From contig CAWUCO010000186.1 of the NCBI GenBank assembly GCA_963920705.1, forward strand, positions 186,001 to 250,000: DNA of 64,000 bases, read 5' to 3'. Shown piece after piece: positions 1-14,062 of this stretch (positions are counted from its first letter, which is position 1; every line of letters starts with the position of its first letter). A model generated the notes under the pieces. It worked only from the letters and a program-made list of their open reading frames with translations. It did not search any database and had not been told where the DNA came from. This stretch comes from Odiellus spinosus (Eukaryota > Arthropoda > Arachnida > Opiliones > Phalangiidae). Position numbers and translations under genes: made by a program.

Positions 1-788
1 TTTTCGATCTATACTTGGGAAATTTTTGGATTTATACTTGGGAAATTTTTGGATCTATACTTGGGAAATTTTTCGATGTATACTTGGGAAATTTTTCGAT
101 CTATACTTGTGAAATTTTTAGATCTATACTTGGGAAATTTTTGGATCTATACTTGGGAAATTTTTGGATCTATACTTGGGAAATTTTTGGATCTATACTT
201 GTGAAATTTTTGGATCTATACTTGGGAAATTTTTGGATCTATATCTGGAAAATTTTTGGATCTATACTTGGGAAATTTTTGGATCTATACTTGGGTAATT
301 TTTCGATCTATTCTTGGGAAATTTTTCGATCTATACTTGGGAAATTTTTAGATCTATACTTGAAAAAAATTTTCGATCTATACTTGGGAAATTTTTCGAT
401 CTTTACGAGGGAAATTTTTCGATCTATACTTGGGAAATTTTTCGATCTATACTTGGGAAATTTTTCGATCTATACTTGGGAAATTTTTGGATTTATACTT
501 GGGAAATTTTTCGATGTATACTTGGGAAATTTTTCGATCTATACTTGTGAAATTTTTAGATCTATACTTGGGAAATTTTTGGATCTATACTTGGGAAATT
601 TTTGGATCTAAACTTGGGAAATTTTTGGATCTATACTTGTGAAATTTTTGGATCTATACTTGGGAAATTTTTGGATCTATATCTGGAAAATTTTTGGATC
701 TATACTTGGGTAATTTTTCGATCTATACTTCGGAAATTTTTGGATTTTTACTTGGGAAATTTTTGGATCTATACTTGGGAAATTTTTG

Positions 789-2702
789 GATTTTTACTTG
801 GGAAATTTTTGGATCTATACTTGGGAAATTTTTCGATCTATACTTGGTTGAAATTTTTCGATCTATACTTGGGTAATTTTTCGATCTATACTTGGGAAAT
901 TTTTCGATCTATACTTGGGAAATTTTTCGATCTATACTTGGGAAATTTTTCGATCTATACTTGGGAAATTTTTCGATCTATACTTGGGGGAAATTTTTCG
1001 ATCTATACTTGGGAAATTTTTCGATCTATACTTGGGGGAAATTTTTCGATCTATACTTGGGGGAAATTTTTCTATCTATAACTTGGGTAATTTTTCGATC
1101 TATACTTGGGAAATTTTTCGATCTATACTTGGGAAATTTTTCGATCTATACTTGGGGGAAATTTTTCGATCTATACTTGGGAAATTTTTCGATCTATACT
1201 TGGGGGAAATTTTTCGATCTATACTTGGGGGAAATTTTTCGATCTATTCTTGGGAAATTTTTCGATCTATTCTTGGGAAATTTTTCGATCTATACTTGGG
1301 AAATTTTTAGATCTATACTTGAAAAAAAATTTTCGATCTATACTTGGGAAATTTTTCGATCTATACTTGGGAAATTTTTCGATCTATACTTGGGAAATTT
1401 TTCGATGTATACTTGGGAAATTTTTGGATCTATATCTGGAAAATTTTTCGATCTATTCTTGGGAAATTTTTCGATCTATTCTTGGGAAATTTTTCGATCT
1501 ATACTTGGGAAATTTTTAGATCTATACTTGAAAAAAATTTTCGATCTATACTTGGGAAATTTTTCGATCTTTACGAGGGAAATTTTTCGATCTATACTTG
1601 GGAAATTTTTCGATCTATACTTGGGAAATTTTTCGATCTATACTTGGGAAATTTTTGGATTTATACTTGGGAAATTTTTGGATCTATACTTGGGAAATTT
1701 TTCGATGTATACTTGGGAAATTTTTCGATCTATACTTGTGAAATTTTTAGATCTATACTTGGGAAATTTTTGGATCTATACTTGGGAAATTTTTGGATCT
1801 GTACTTGGGAAATTTTTGGATCTATACTTGTGAAATTTTTGGATCTATACTTGGGAAATTTTTGGATCTATATCTGGAAAATTTTTGGATCTATACTTGG
1901 GAAATTTTTGGATCTATACTTGGGTAATTTTTCGATCTATACTTCGGAAATTTTTGGATTTATACTTGGGAAATTTTTGGATCTATACTTGGGAAATTTT
2001 TCGATCTATACTTGGTTGAAATTTTTCGATCTATACTTGGGTAATTTTTCGATCTATACTTGGGAAAGTTTTGGATCTATACTTGGGAAATTTTTCGATC
2101 TATACTTGGGAAATTTTTCGATCTATACTTGGGAAATTTTTCGATCTATACTTGGGAAATTTTTCGATCTATACTTGGGAAATTTTTCGATCTATACTTG
2201 GGAAATTTTTGGATCTATACTTGGGTAATTTTTCGATCTATACTTGGGGGAAATTTTTCGATCTATACTTGGGGGAAATTTTTCGATCTATAACTTGGGT
2301 AATTTTTCTATCTATACTTGGGAAATTTTTCGATCTATTCTTGGGAAATTTTTCGATCTATTCTTGGGAAATTTTTCGATCTATACTTGGGAAATTTTTA
2401 GATCTATACTTGAAAAAAATTTTTCGATCTATACTTGGGAAATTTTTCGATCTATACTTGGGAAATTTTTCGATCTATACTTGGGAAATTTTTCGATGTA
2501 TACTTGGGAAATTTTTCGATCTATACTTGGGAAATTTTTCGATCTATTCTTGGGAAATTTTTCGATCTATTCTTGGGAAATTTTTCGATCTATACTTGGG
2601 AAATTTTTAGATCTATACTTGAAAAAAATTTTCGATCTATACTTGGGAAATTTTTCGATCTTTACGAGGGAAATTTTTCGATCTATACTTGGGAAATTTT
2701 TC
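789..2702 (+). repeat. HOR unit A1, first copy of a ~1.94-kb tandem doublet
   Basis: The unit starts at a GATTTTTAC monomer (789) and runs to the next one (2,703). The offset to the second copy is 1,914 at the left edge, 1,937 over most of the unit (for example 892 to 2,829 and 1,344 to 3,281) and 1,960 near the end. The copies therefore differ by two single 23-bp monomer gains, plus a few substitutions such as GGTGCTAT at ~3,779 in the second copy. The unit contains the GGGGGAAA clusters, the CTTGAAAAAAA monomers and a complete TGTGAAA to AAAGTTTTGG cassette. Confidence 0.85.
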
Positions 2703-4662
2703 GATTTTTACTTGGGAAATTTTTGGATCTATACTTGGGAAATTTTTCGATCTATACTTGGTTGAAATTTTTCGATCTATACTTGGGTAATTTTTCGATC
2801 TATACTTGGGAAATTTTTCGATCTATACTTGGGAAATTTTTCGATCTATACTTGGGAAATTTTTCGATCTATACTTGGGAAATTTTTCGATCTATACTTG
2901 GGAAATTTTTCGATCTATACTTGGGGGAAATTTTTCGATCTATACTTGGGAAATTTTTCGATCTATACTTGGGGGAAATTTTTCGATCTATACTTGGGGG
3001 AAATTTTTCTATCTATAACTTGGGTAATTTTTCGATCTATACTTGGGAAATTTTTCGATCTATACTTGGGAAATTTTTCGATCTATACTTGGGGGAAATT
3101 TTTCGATCTATACTTGGGAAATTTTTCGATCTATACTTGGGGGAAATTTTTCGATCTATACTTGGGGGAAATTTTTCGATCTATTCTTGGGAAATTTTTC
3201 GATCTATTCTTGGGAAATTTTTCGATCTATACTTGGGAAATTTTTAGATCTATACTTGAAAAAAAATTTTCGATCTATACTTGGGAAATTTTTCGATCTA
3301 TACTTGGGAAATTTTTCGATCTATACTTGGGAAATTTTTCGATGTATACTTGGGAAATTTTTGGATCTATATCTGGAAAATTTTTCGATCTATTCTTGGG
3401 AAATTTTTCGATCTATTCTTGGGAAATTTTTCGATCTATACTTGGGAAATTTTTAGATCTATACTTGAAAAAAATTTTCGATCTATACTTGGGAAATTTT
3501 TCGATCTTTACGAGGGAAATTTTTCGATCTATACTTGGGAAATTTTTCGATCTATACTTGGGAAATTTTTCGATCTATACTTGGGAAATTTTTGGATTTA
3601 TACTTGGGAAATTTTTGGATCTATACTTGGGAAATTTTTCGATGTATACTTGGGAAATTTTTCGATCTATACTTGTGAAATTTTTAGATCTATACTTGGG
3701 AAATTTTTGGATCTATACTTGGGAAATTTTTGGATCTGTACTTGGGAAATTTTTGGATCTATACTTGTGAAATTTTTGGTGCTATACTTGGGAAATTTTT
3801 GGATCTATATCTGGAAAATTTTTGGATCTATACTTGGGAAATTTTTGGATCTATACTTGGGTAATTTTTCGATCTATACTTCGGAAATTTTTGGATTTAT
3901 ACTTGGGAAATTTTTGGATCTATACTTGGGAAATTTTTCGATCTATACTTGGTTGAAATTTTTCGATCTATACTTGGGTAATTTTTCGATCTATACTTGG
4001 GAAAGTTTTGGATCTATACTTGGGAAATTTTTCGATCTATACTTGGGAAATTTTTCGATCTATACTTGGGAAATTTTTCGATCTATACTTGGGAAATTTT
4101 TCGATCTATACTTGGGAAATTTTTCGATCTATACTTGGGAAATTTTTCGATCTATACTTGGGAAATTTTTGGATCTATACTTGGGTAATTTTTCGATCTA
4201 TACTTGGGGGAAATTTTTCGATCTATACTTGGGGGAAATTTTTCGATCTATAACTTGGGTAATTTTTCTATCTATACTTGGGAAATTTTTCGATCTATTC
4301 TTGGGAAATTTTTCGATCTATTCTTGGGAAATTTTTCGATCTATACTTGGGAAATTTTTAGATCTATACTTGAAAAAAATTTTTCGATCTATACTTGGGA
4401 AATTTTTCGATCTATACTTGGGAAATTTTTCGATCTATACTTGGGAAATTTTTCGATGTATACTTGGGAAATTTTTCGATCTATACTTGGGAAATTTTTC
4501 GATCTATTCTTGGGAAATTTTTCGATCTATTCTTGGGAAATTTTTCGATCTATACTTGGGAAATTTTTAGATCTATACTTGAAAAAAATTTTCGATCTAT
4601 ACTTGGGAAATTTTTCGATCTTTACGAGGGAAATTTTTCGATCTATACTTGGGAAATTTTTC
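2703..4662 (+). repeat. HOR unit A1, second copy of a ~1.94-kb tandem doublet
   Basis: This copy directly abuts the first copy (789-2,702) and repeats the same order of variant monomers. It is 46 bp longer, from two extra 23-bp monomers: one near 2,800 in the plain C-class run and one near 4,100-4,200. Similarity to copy 1 stops at ~4,662, where copy 1 has GATTTTTAC and this copy continues with an ordinary GATCTATAC monomer. Confidence 0.85.
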
Positions 4663-5769
4663 GATCTATACTTGGGAAATTTTTCGATCTATACTTGGGA
4701 AATTTTTGGATTTATACTTGGGAAATTTTTGGATCTATACTTGGGAAATTTTTCGATGTATACTTGGGAAATTTTTCGATCTATACTTGTGAAATTTTTA
4801 GATCTATACTTGGGAAATTTTTGGATCTATACTTGGGAAATTTTTGGATCTATACTTGGGAAATTTTTGGATCTATACTTGTGAAATTTTTGGATCTATA
4901 CTTGGGAAATTTTTGGATCTATATCTGGAAAATTTTTGGATCTATACTTGGGAAATTTTTGGATCTATACTTGGGTAATTTTTCGATCTATACTTCGGAA
5001 ATTTTTGGATTTATACTTGGGAAATTTTTGGATCTATACTTGGGAAATTTTTCGATCTATACTTGGTTGAAATTTTTCGATCTATACTTGGGTAATTTTT
5101 CGATCTATACTTGGGAAATTTTTCGATCTATACTTGGGAAATTTTTCGATCTATACTTGGGAAATTTTTCGATCTATACTTGGGAAATTTTTCGATCTAT
5201 ACTTGGGAAATTTTTCGATCTATACTTGGGAAATTTTTCGATCTATACTTGGGGGAAATTTTTCGATCTATACTTGGGGGAAATTTTTCGATCTATAACT
5301 TGGGTAATTTTTCTATCTATACTTGGGAAATTTTTCGATCTATTCTTGGGAAATTTTTCGATCTATTCTTGGGAAATTTTTCGATCTATACTTGGGAAAT
5401 TTTTAGATCTATACTTGAAAAAAAATTTTCGATCTATACTTGGGAAATTTTTCGATCTATACTTGGGAAATTTTTCGATCTATACTTGGGAAATTTTTCG
5501 ATGTATACTTGGGAAATTTTTCGATCTATACTTGGGAAATTTTTCGATGTATACTTGGGAAATTTTTCGATCTATTCTTGGGAAATTTTTCGATCTATTC
5601 TTGGGAAATTTTTCGATCTACACTTGGGAAATTTTTAGATCTATACTTGAAAAAAATTTTCGATCTATACTTGGGAAATTTTTCGATCTTTACGAGGGAA
5701 ATTTTTCGATCTATACTTGGGAAATTTTTCGATCTATACTTGGGAAATTTTTCGATCTATACTTGGGAA

Positions 5770-7362
5770 ATTTTTGGATCTATACTTGGGAAATTTTTCG
5801 ATGTATACTTGGGAAATTTTTCGATCTATACTTGTGAAATTTTTAGATCTATACTTGGGAAATTTTTGGATCTATACTTGGGAAATTTTTGGATCTGTAC
5901 TTGGGAAATTTTTGGATCTATACTTGTGAAATTTTTGGATCTATACTTGGGAAATTTTTGGATCTATATCTGGAAAATTTTTGGATCTATACTTGGGAAA
6001 TTTTTGGATCTATACTTGGGTAATTTTTCGATCTATACTTCGGAAATTTTTGGATTTATACTTGGGAAATTTTTGGATCTATACTTGGGAAATTTTTCGA
6101 TCTATACTTGGTTGAAATTTTTCGATCTATACTTGGGTAATTTTTCGATCTATACTTGGGAAAGTTTTGGATCTATACTTGGGAAATTTTTCGATCTATA
6201 CTTGGGAAATTTTTCGATCTATACTTGGGAAATTTTTCGATCTATACTTGGGAAATTTTTCGATCTATACTTGGGAAATTTTTCGATCTATACTTGGGAA
6301 ATTTTTGGATCTATACTTGGGAAATTTTTGGATCTATACTTGTGAAATTTTTGGATCTATACTTGGGAAATTTTTGGATCTATATCTGGAAAATTTTTGG
6401 ATCTATACTTGGGAAATTTTTGGATCTATACTTGGGTAATTTTTCGATCTATACTTCGGAAATTTTTGGATTTATACTTGGGAAATTTTTGGATCTATAC
6501 TTGGGAAATTTTTCGATCTATACTTGGTTGAAATTTTTCGATCTATACTTGGGAAATTTTTCGATCTATACTTGGGAAATTTTTCGATCTATACTTGGGA
6601 AATTTTTCGATCTATACTTGGGAAATTTTTCGATCTATACTTGGGAAATTTTTCGATCTATACTTGGGAAATTTTTCGATCTATACTTGGGGGAAATTTT
6701 TCGATCTATACTTGGGGGAAATTTTTCGATCTATAACTTGGGTAATTTTTCTATCTATTCTTGGGAAATTTTTCGATCTATTCTTGGGAAATTTTTCGAT
6801 CTATACTAGGGAAATTTTTAGATCTATACTTGAAAAAAAATTTTCGATCTATACTTGGGAAATTTTTCGATCTATACTTGGGAAATTTTTCGATCTATAC
6901 TTGGGAAATTTTTCGATGTATACTTGGGAAATTTTTCGATCTATTCTTGGGAAATTTTTCGATCTATTCTTGGGAAATTTTTCGATCTATACTTGGGAAA
7001 TTTTTAGATCTATACTTGAAAAAAATTTTCGATCTATACTTGGGAAATTTTTCGATCTATACTTGGGAAATTTTTCGATCTATACTTGGGAAATTTTTCG
7101 ATCTATACTTGGGGGAAATTTTTCGATCTATACTTGGGGGAAATTTTTCGATCTATAACTTGGGTAATTTTTCTATCTATACTTGGGAAATTTTTCGATC
7201 TATTCTTGGGAAATTTTTCGATCTATTCTTGGGAAATTTTTCGATCTATACTTGGGAAATTTTTAGATCTATACTTGAAAAAAAATTTTCGATCTATACT
7301 TGGGAAATTTTTCGATCTATACTTGGGAAATTTTTCGATCTATACTTGGGAAATTTTTCGAT
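5770..7362 (+). repeat. HOR unit A2, first copy (offset 2,020 bp)
   Basis: From ~5,770 to 7,362 this segment matches 7,790-9,382 at a constant offset of 2,020 bp. I saw no difference in the lines compared, including the rare CTATACTAGGG monomer at ~6,804, which recurs at ~8,824. The match ends at 7,363, where this copy has GATCTATAC and the other has GATGTATAC. The two copies are separated by ~427 bp that itself contains a 322-bp (14-monomer) repeat (7,415 and 7,737). Confidence 0.85.
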
Positions 7363-7789
7363 CTATACTTGGGAAATTTTTGGATCTATACTTGGGTAAT
7401 TTTTCGATCTATACTTGGGAAATTTTTCGATCTATACTTGGGAAATTTTTGGATTTATACTTGGGAAATTTTTGGATCTATACTTGGGAAATTTTTCGAT
7501 GTATACTTGGGAAATTTTTCGATCTATACTTGTGAAATTTTTAGATCTATACTTGGGAAATTTTTGGATCTATACTTGGGAAATTTTTGGATCTATACTT
7601 GGGAAATTTTTGGATCTATACTTGTGAAATTTTTGGATCTATACTTGGGAAATTTTTGGATCTATATCTGGAAAATTTTTGGATCTATACATGGGAAATT
7701 TTTGGATCTATACTTGGGTAATTTTTCGATGTATACTTGGGAAATTTTTCGATCTATACTTGGGAAATTTTTGGATTTATACTTGGGAA

Positions 7790-9382
7790 ATTTTTGGATC
7801 TATACTTGGGAAATTTTTCGATGTATACTTGGGAAATTTTTCGATCTATACTTGTGAAATTTTTAGATCTATACTTGGGAAATTTTTGGATCTATACTTG
7901 GGAAATTTTTGGATCTGTACTTGGGAAATTTTTGGATCTATACTTGTGAAATTTTTGGATCTATACTTGGGAAATTTTTGGATCTATATCTGGAAAATTT
8001 TTGGATCTATACTTGGGAAATTTTTGGATCTATACTTGGGTAATTTTTCGATCTATACTTCGGAAATTTTTGGATTTATACTTGGGAAATTTTTGGATCT
8101 ATACTTGGGAAATTTTTCGATCTATACTTGGTTGAAATTTTTCGATCTATACTTGGGTAATTTTTCGATCTATACTTGGGAAAGTTTTGGATCTATACTT
8201 GGGAAATTTTTCGATCTATACTTGGGAAATTTTTCGATCTATACTTGGGAAATTTTTCGATCTATACTTGGGAAATTTTTCGATCTATACTTGGGAAATT
8301 TTTCGATCTATACTTGGGAAATTTTTGGATCTATACTTGGGAAATTTTTGGATCTATACTTGTGAAATTTTTGGATCTATACTTGGGAAATTTTTGGATC
8401 TATATCTGGAAAATTTTTGGATCTATACTTGGGAAATTTTTGGATCTATACTTGGGTAATTTTTCGATCTATACTTCGGAAATTTTTGGATTTATACTTG
8501 GGAAATTTTTGGATCTATACTTGGGAAATTTTTCGATCTATACTTGGTTGAAATTTTTCGATCTATACTTGGGAAATTTTTCGATCTATACTTGGGAAAT
8601 TTTTCGATCTATACTTGGGAAATTTTTCGATCTATACTTGGGAAATTTTTCGATCTATACTTGGGAAATTTTTCGATCTATACTTGGGAAATTTTTCGAT
8701 CTATACTTGGGGGAAATTTTTCGATCTATACTTGGGGGAAATTTTTCGATCTATAACTTGGGTAATTTTTCTATCTATTCTTGGGAAATTTTTCGATCTA
8801 TTCTTGGGAAATTTTTCGATCTATACTAGGGAAATTTTTAGATCTATACTTGAAAAAAAATTTTCGATCTATACTTGGGAAATTTTTCGATCTATACTTG
8901 GGAAATTTTTCGATCTATACTTGGGAAATTTTTCGATGTATACTTGGGAAATTTTTCGATCTATTCTTGGGAAATTTTTCGATCTATTCTTGGGAAATTT
9001 TTCGATCTATACTTGGGAAATTTTTAGATCTATACTTGAAAAAAATTTTCGATCTATACTTGGGAAATTTTTCGATCTATACTTGGGAAATTTTTCGATC
9101 TATACTTGGGAAATTTTTCGATCTATACTTGGGGGAAATTTTTCGATCTATACTTGGGGGAAATTTTTCGATCTATAACTTGGGTAATTTTTCTATCTAT
9201 ACTTGGGAAATTTTTCGATCTATTCTTGGGAAATTTTTCGATCTATTCTTGGGAAATTTTTCGATCTATACTTGGGAAATTTTTAGATCTATACTTGAAA
9301 AAAAATTTTCGATCTATACTTGGGAAATTTTTCGATCTATACTTGGGAAATTTTTCGATCTATACTTGGGAAATTTTTCGAT
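7790..9382 (+). repeat. HOR unit A2, second copy (offset 2,020 bp)
   Basis: This is the second copy of the 5,770-7,362 segment at a constant 2,020-bp offset, carrying the same private variants. A constant offset over ~1.6 kb with shared private variants points to recent duplication, not independent assembly of the same monomer types. Confidence 0.85.
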
Positions 9383-12300
9383 GTATACTTGGGAAATTTT
9401 TCGATCTATTCTTGGGAAATTTTTCGATCTATTCTTGGGAAATTTTTCGATCTATACTTGGGAAATTTTTAGATCTATACTTGAAAAAAATTTTCGATCT
9501 ATACTTGGGAAATTTTTCGATCTTTACGAGGGAAATTTTTCGATCTATACTTGGGAAATTTTTCGATCTATACTTGGGAAATTTTTCGATCTATACTTGG
9601 GAAATTTTTCGATGTATACTTGGGAAATTTTTCGATCTATACTTGTGAAATTTTTAGATCTATACTTGGGAAATTTTTGGATCTATACTTGGGAAATTTT
9701 TGGATCTGTACTTGGGAAATTTTTGGATCTATACTTGTGAAATTTTTGGATCTATACTTGGGAAATTTTTGGATCTATATCTGGAAAATTTTTGGATCTA
9801 TACTTGGGAAATTTTTGGATCTATACTTGGGTAATTTTTCGATCTATACTTCGGAAATTTTTGGATTTATACTTGGGAAATTTTTCGATCTATACTTGGT
9901 TGAAATTTTTCGATCTATACTTGGGTAATTTTTCGATCTATACTTGGGAAAGTTTTGGATCTATACTTGGGAAATTTTTCGATCTATACTTGGGAAATTT
10001 TTCGATCTATACTTGGGAAATTTTTCGATCTATACTTGGGAAATTTTTCGATCTATACTTGGGAAATTTTTCGATCTATACTTGGGAAATTTTTGGATCT
10101 ATACTTGGGTAATTTTTCGATCTATACTTGGGGGAAATTTTTCGATCTATACTTGGGGGAAATTTTTCGATCTATAACTTGGGTAATTTTTCTATCTATA
10201 CTTGGGAAATTTTTCGATCTATTCTTGGGAAATTTTTCGATCTATTCTTGGGAAATTTTTCGATCTATACTTGGGAAATTTTTAGATCTATACTTGAAAA
10301 AAAATTTTCGATCTATACTATGGAAATTTTTCGATCTATACTTGGGAAATTTTTCGATCTATACTTGGGAAATTTTTCGATGTATACTTGGGAAATTTTT
10401 CGATCTATACTTGGGAAATTTTTCGATCTATTCTTGGGAAATTTTTCGATCTATTCTTGGGAAATTTTTCGATCTATACTTGGGAAATTTTTAGATCTAT
10501 ACTTGAAAAAAATTTTCGATCTATACTTGGGAAATTTTTCGATCTTTACGAGGGAAATTTTTCGATCTGTACTTGGGAAATTTTTCGATCTATACTTGGG
10601 AAATTTTTGGATCTATATCTGGAAAATTTTTGGATCTATACTTGGGAAATTTTTGGATCTATACTTGGGTAATTTTTCGATCTATACTTCGGAAATTTTT
10701 GGATTTATACTTGGGAAATTTTTGGATCTATACTTGGGAAATTTTTGGATCTATACTTGGGTAATTTTTCGATCTATACTTGGGGGAAATTTTTCGATCT
10801 ATACTTGGGGGAAATTTTTCGATCTATAACTTGGGTAATTTTTCTATCTATACTTGGGAAATTTTTCGATCTATTCTTGGGAAATTTTTCGATCTATTCT
10901 TGGGAAATTTTTCGATCTATACTTGGGAAATTTTTCGATCTATACTTGGGAAATTTTTCGATCTATACTTGGGAAATTTTTCGATCTATACTTGGGAAAT
11001 TTTTCGATCTATACTTGGGAAATTTTTCGATCTATACTTGGGAAATTTTTGGATCTATACTTGGGTAATTTTTCGATCTATACTTGGGGGAAATTTTTCG
11101 ATCTATACTTGGGGGAAATTTTTCGATCTATAACTTGGGTAATTTTTCTATCTATACTTGGGAAATTTTTCGATCTATTCTTGGGAAATTTTTCGATCTA
11201 TTCTTGGGAAATTTTTCGATCTATACTTGGGAAATTTTTAGATCTATACTTGAAAAAAAATTTTCGATCTATACTATGGAAATTTTTCGATCTATACTTG
11301 GGAAATTTTTCGATCTATACTTGGGAAATTTTTCGATCTATACTTGGGAAATTTTTCGATCTATTCTTGGGAAATTTTTCGATCTATTCTTGGGAAATTT
11401 TTCGATCTATACTTGGGAAATTTTTAGATCTATACTTGAAAAAAATTTTCGATCTATACTTGGGAAATTTTTCGATCTTTACGAGGGAAATTTTTCGATC
11501 TGTACTTGGGAAATTTTTCGATCTATACTTGGGAAATTTTTGGATCTATATCTGGAAAATTTTTGGATCTATACTTGGGAAATTTTTGGATCTATACTTG
11601 GGTAATTTTTCGATCTATACTTCGGAAATTTTTGGATTTATACTTGGGAAATTTTTGGATCTATACTTGGGAAATTTTTGGATCTATACTTGGGTAATTT
11701 TTCGATCTATACTTGGGGGAAATTTTTCGATCTATACTTGGGGGAAATTTTTCGATCTATAACTTGGGTAATTTTTCTATCTATACTTGGGAAATTTTTC
11801 GATCTATTCTTGGGAAATTTTTCGATCTATTCTTGGGAAATTTTTCGATCTATACTTGGGAAATTTTTAGATCTATACTTGAAAAAAAATTTTCGATCTA
11901 TACTATGGAAATTTTTCGATCTATACTTGGGAAATTTTTCGATCTATACTTGGGAAATTTTTCGATGTATACTTGGGAAATTTTTCGATCTATACTTGGG
12001 AAATTTTTCGATCTATTCTTGGGAAATTTTTCGATCTATTCTTGGGAAATTTTTCGATCTATACTTGGGAAATTTTTAGATCTATACTTGAAAAAAATTT
12101 TCGATCTATACTTGGGAAATTTTTCGATCTTTACGAGGGAAATTTTTCGATCTGTACTTGGGAAATTTTTCGATCTATACTTGGGAAATTTTTGGATCTA
12201 TATCTGGAAAATTTTTGGATCTATACTTGGGAAATTTTTGGATCTATACTTGGGTAATTTTTCGATCTATACTTCGGAAATTTTTGGATTTATACTTGTG

Positions 12301-12726
12301 AAATTTTTAGATCTATACTTGGGAAATTTTTGGATCTATACTTGGGAAATTTTTGGATCTGTACTTGGGAAATTTTTGGATCTATACTTGTGAAATTTTT
12401 GGATCTATACTTGGGAAATTTTTGGATCTATATCTGGAAAATTTTTGGATCTATACTTGGGAAATTTTTGGATCTATACTTGGGTAATTTTTCGATCTAT
12501 ACTTCGGAAATTTTTGGATTTATACTTGGGAAATTTTTCGATCTATACTTGGTTGAAATTTTTCGATCTATACTTGGGTAATTTTTCGATCTATACTTGG
12601 GAAATTTTGGATCTATACTTGGGAAATTTTTCGATCTATACTTGGGAAATTTTTCGATCTATACTTGGGAAATTTTTCGATCTATACTTGGGAAATTTTT
12701 CGATCTATACTTGGGAAATTTTTCGA

Positions 12727-13378
12727 TCTATACTTGGGAAATTTTTGGATCTATACTTGGGTAATTTTTCGATCTATACTTGGGGGAAATTTTTCGATCT
12801 ATACTTGGGGGAAATTTTTCGATCTATAACTTGGGTAATTTTTCTATCTATACTTGGGAAATTTTTCGATCTATTCTTGGGAAATTTTTCGATCTATTCT
12901 TGGGAAATTTTTCGATCTATACTTGGGAAATTTTTAGATCTATACTTGAAAAAAAATTTTCGATCTATACTATGGAAATTTTTCGATCTATACTTGGGAA
13001 ATTTTTCGATCTATACTTGGGAAATTTTTCGATGTATACTTGGGAAATTTTTCGATCTATACTTGGGAAATTTTTCGATCTATTCTTGGGAAATTTTTCG
13101 ATCTATTCTTGGGAAATTTTTCGATCTATACTTGGGAAATTTTTAGATCTATACTTGAAAAAAATTTTCGATCTATACTTGGGAAATTTTTCGATCTTTA
13201 CGAGGGAAATTTTTCGATCTGTACTTGGGAAATTTTTCGATCTATACTTGGGAAATTTTTGGATCTATATCTGGAAAATTTTTGGATCTATACTTGGGAA
13301 ATTTTTGGATCTATACTTGGGTAATTTTTCGATCTATACTTCGGAAATTTTTGGATTTATACTTGGGAAATTTTTGGA
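12727..13378 (+). repeat. 652-bp HOR unit A3, first of two tandem copies
   Basis: A 652-bp unit is tandemly repeated (12,780 corresponds to 13,432). It holds two GGGGGAAA monomers, TATAACTTGGGTAA, a GATCTATTC pair, CTTGAAAAAAAA, the private CTATACTATGG variant, GATGTATAC, TTTACGAGG, GATCTGTAC, TATATCTGG, CTTCGGAAA and GATTTATAC. Dispersed full or partial relatives occur at ~10,075-10,830 (offset 2,652), ~11,032-12,290, ~14,825-15,490 and ~16,993-17,660. The CTATACTATGG variant appears once per relative (10,319; 11,275; 11,902; 12,969; 13,621; 15,066; 17,235). Confidence 0.8.
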
Positions 13379-14062
13379 TCTATACTTGGGAAATTTTTGG
13401 ATCTATACTTGGGTAATTTTTCGATCTATACTTGGGGGAAATTTTTCGATCTATACTTGGGGGAAATTTTTCGATCTATAACTTGGGTAATTTTTCTATC
13501 TATACTTGGGAAATTTTTCGATCTATTCTTGGGAAATTTTTCGATCTATTCTTGGGAAATTTTTCGATCTATACTTGGGAAATTTTTAGATCTATACTTG
13601 AAAAAAAATTTTCGATCTATACTATGGAAATTTTTCGATCTATACTTGGGAAATTTTTCGATCTATACTTGGGAAATTTTTCGATGTATACTTGGGAAAT
13701 TTTTCGATCTATACTTGGGAAATTTTTCGATCTATTCTTGGGAAATTTTTCGATCTATTCTTGGGAAATTTTTCGATCTATACTTGGGAAATTTTTAGAT
13801 CTATACTTGAAAAAAATTTTCGATCTATACTTGGGAAATTTTTCGATCTTTACGAGGGAAATTTTTCGATCTGTACTTGGGAAATTTTTCGATCTATACT
13901 TGGGAAATTTTTGGATCTATATCTGGAAAATTTTTGGATCTATACTTGGGAAATTTTTGGATCTATACTTGGGTAATTTTTCGATCTATACTTCGGAAAT
14001 TTTTGGATTTATACTTGGGAAATTTTTGGATCTATACTTGGGAAATTTTTGGATCTATACTT
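13379..14062 (+). repeat. 652-bp HOR unit A3, second tandem copy
   Basis: This copy follows the first at an offset of 652 bp and matches it to ~14,061, where the first copy has a GGGTAA monomer and this one has GGGAAA. It overlaps the left end of the 2,168-bp HOR that begins at ~13,939, so HOR levels are nested here. Confidence 0.75.
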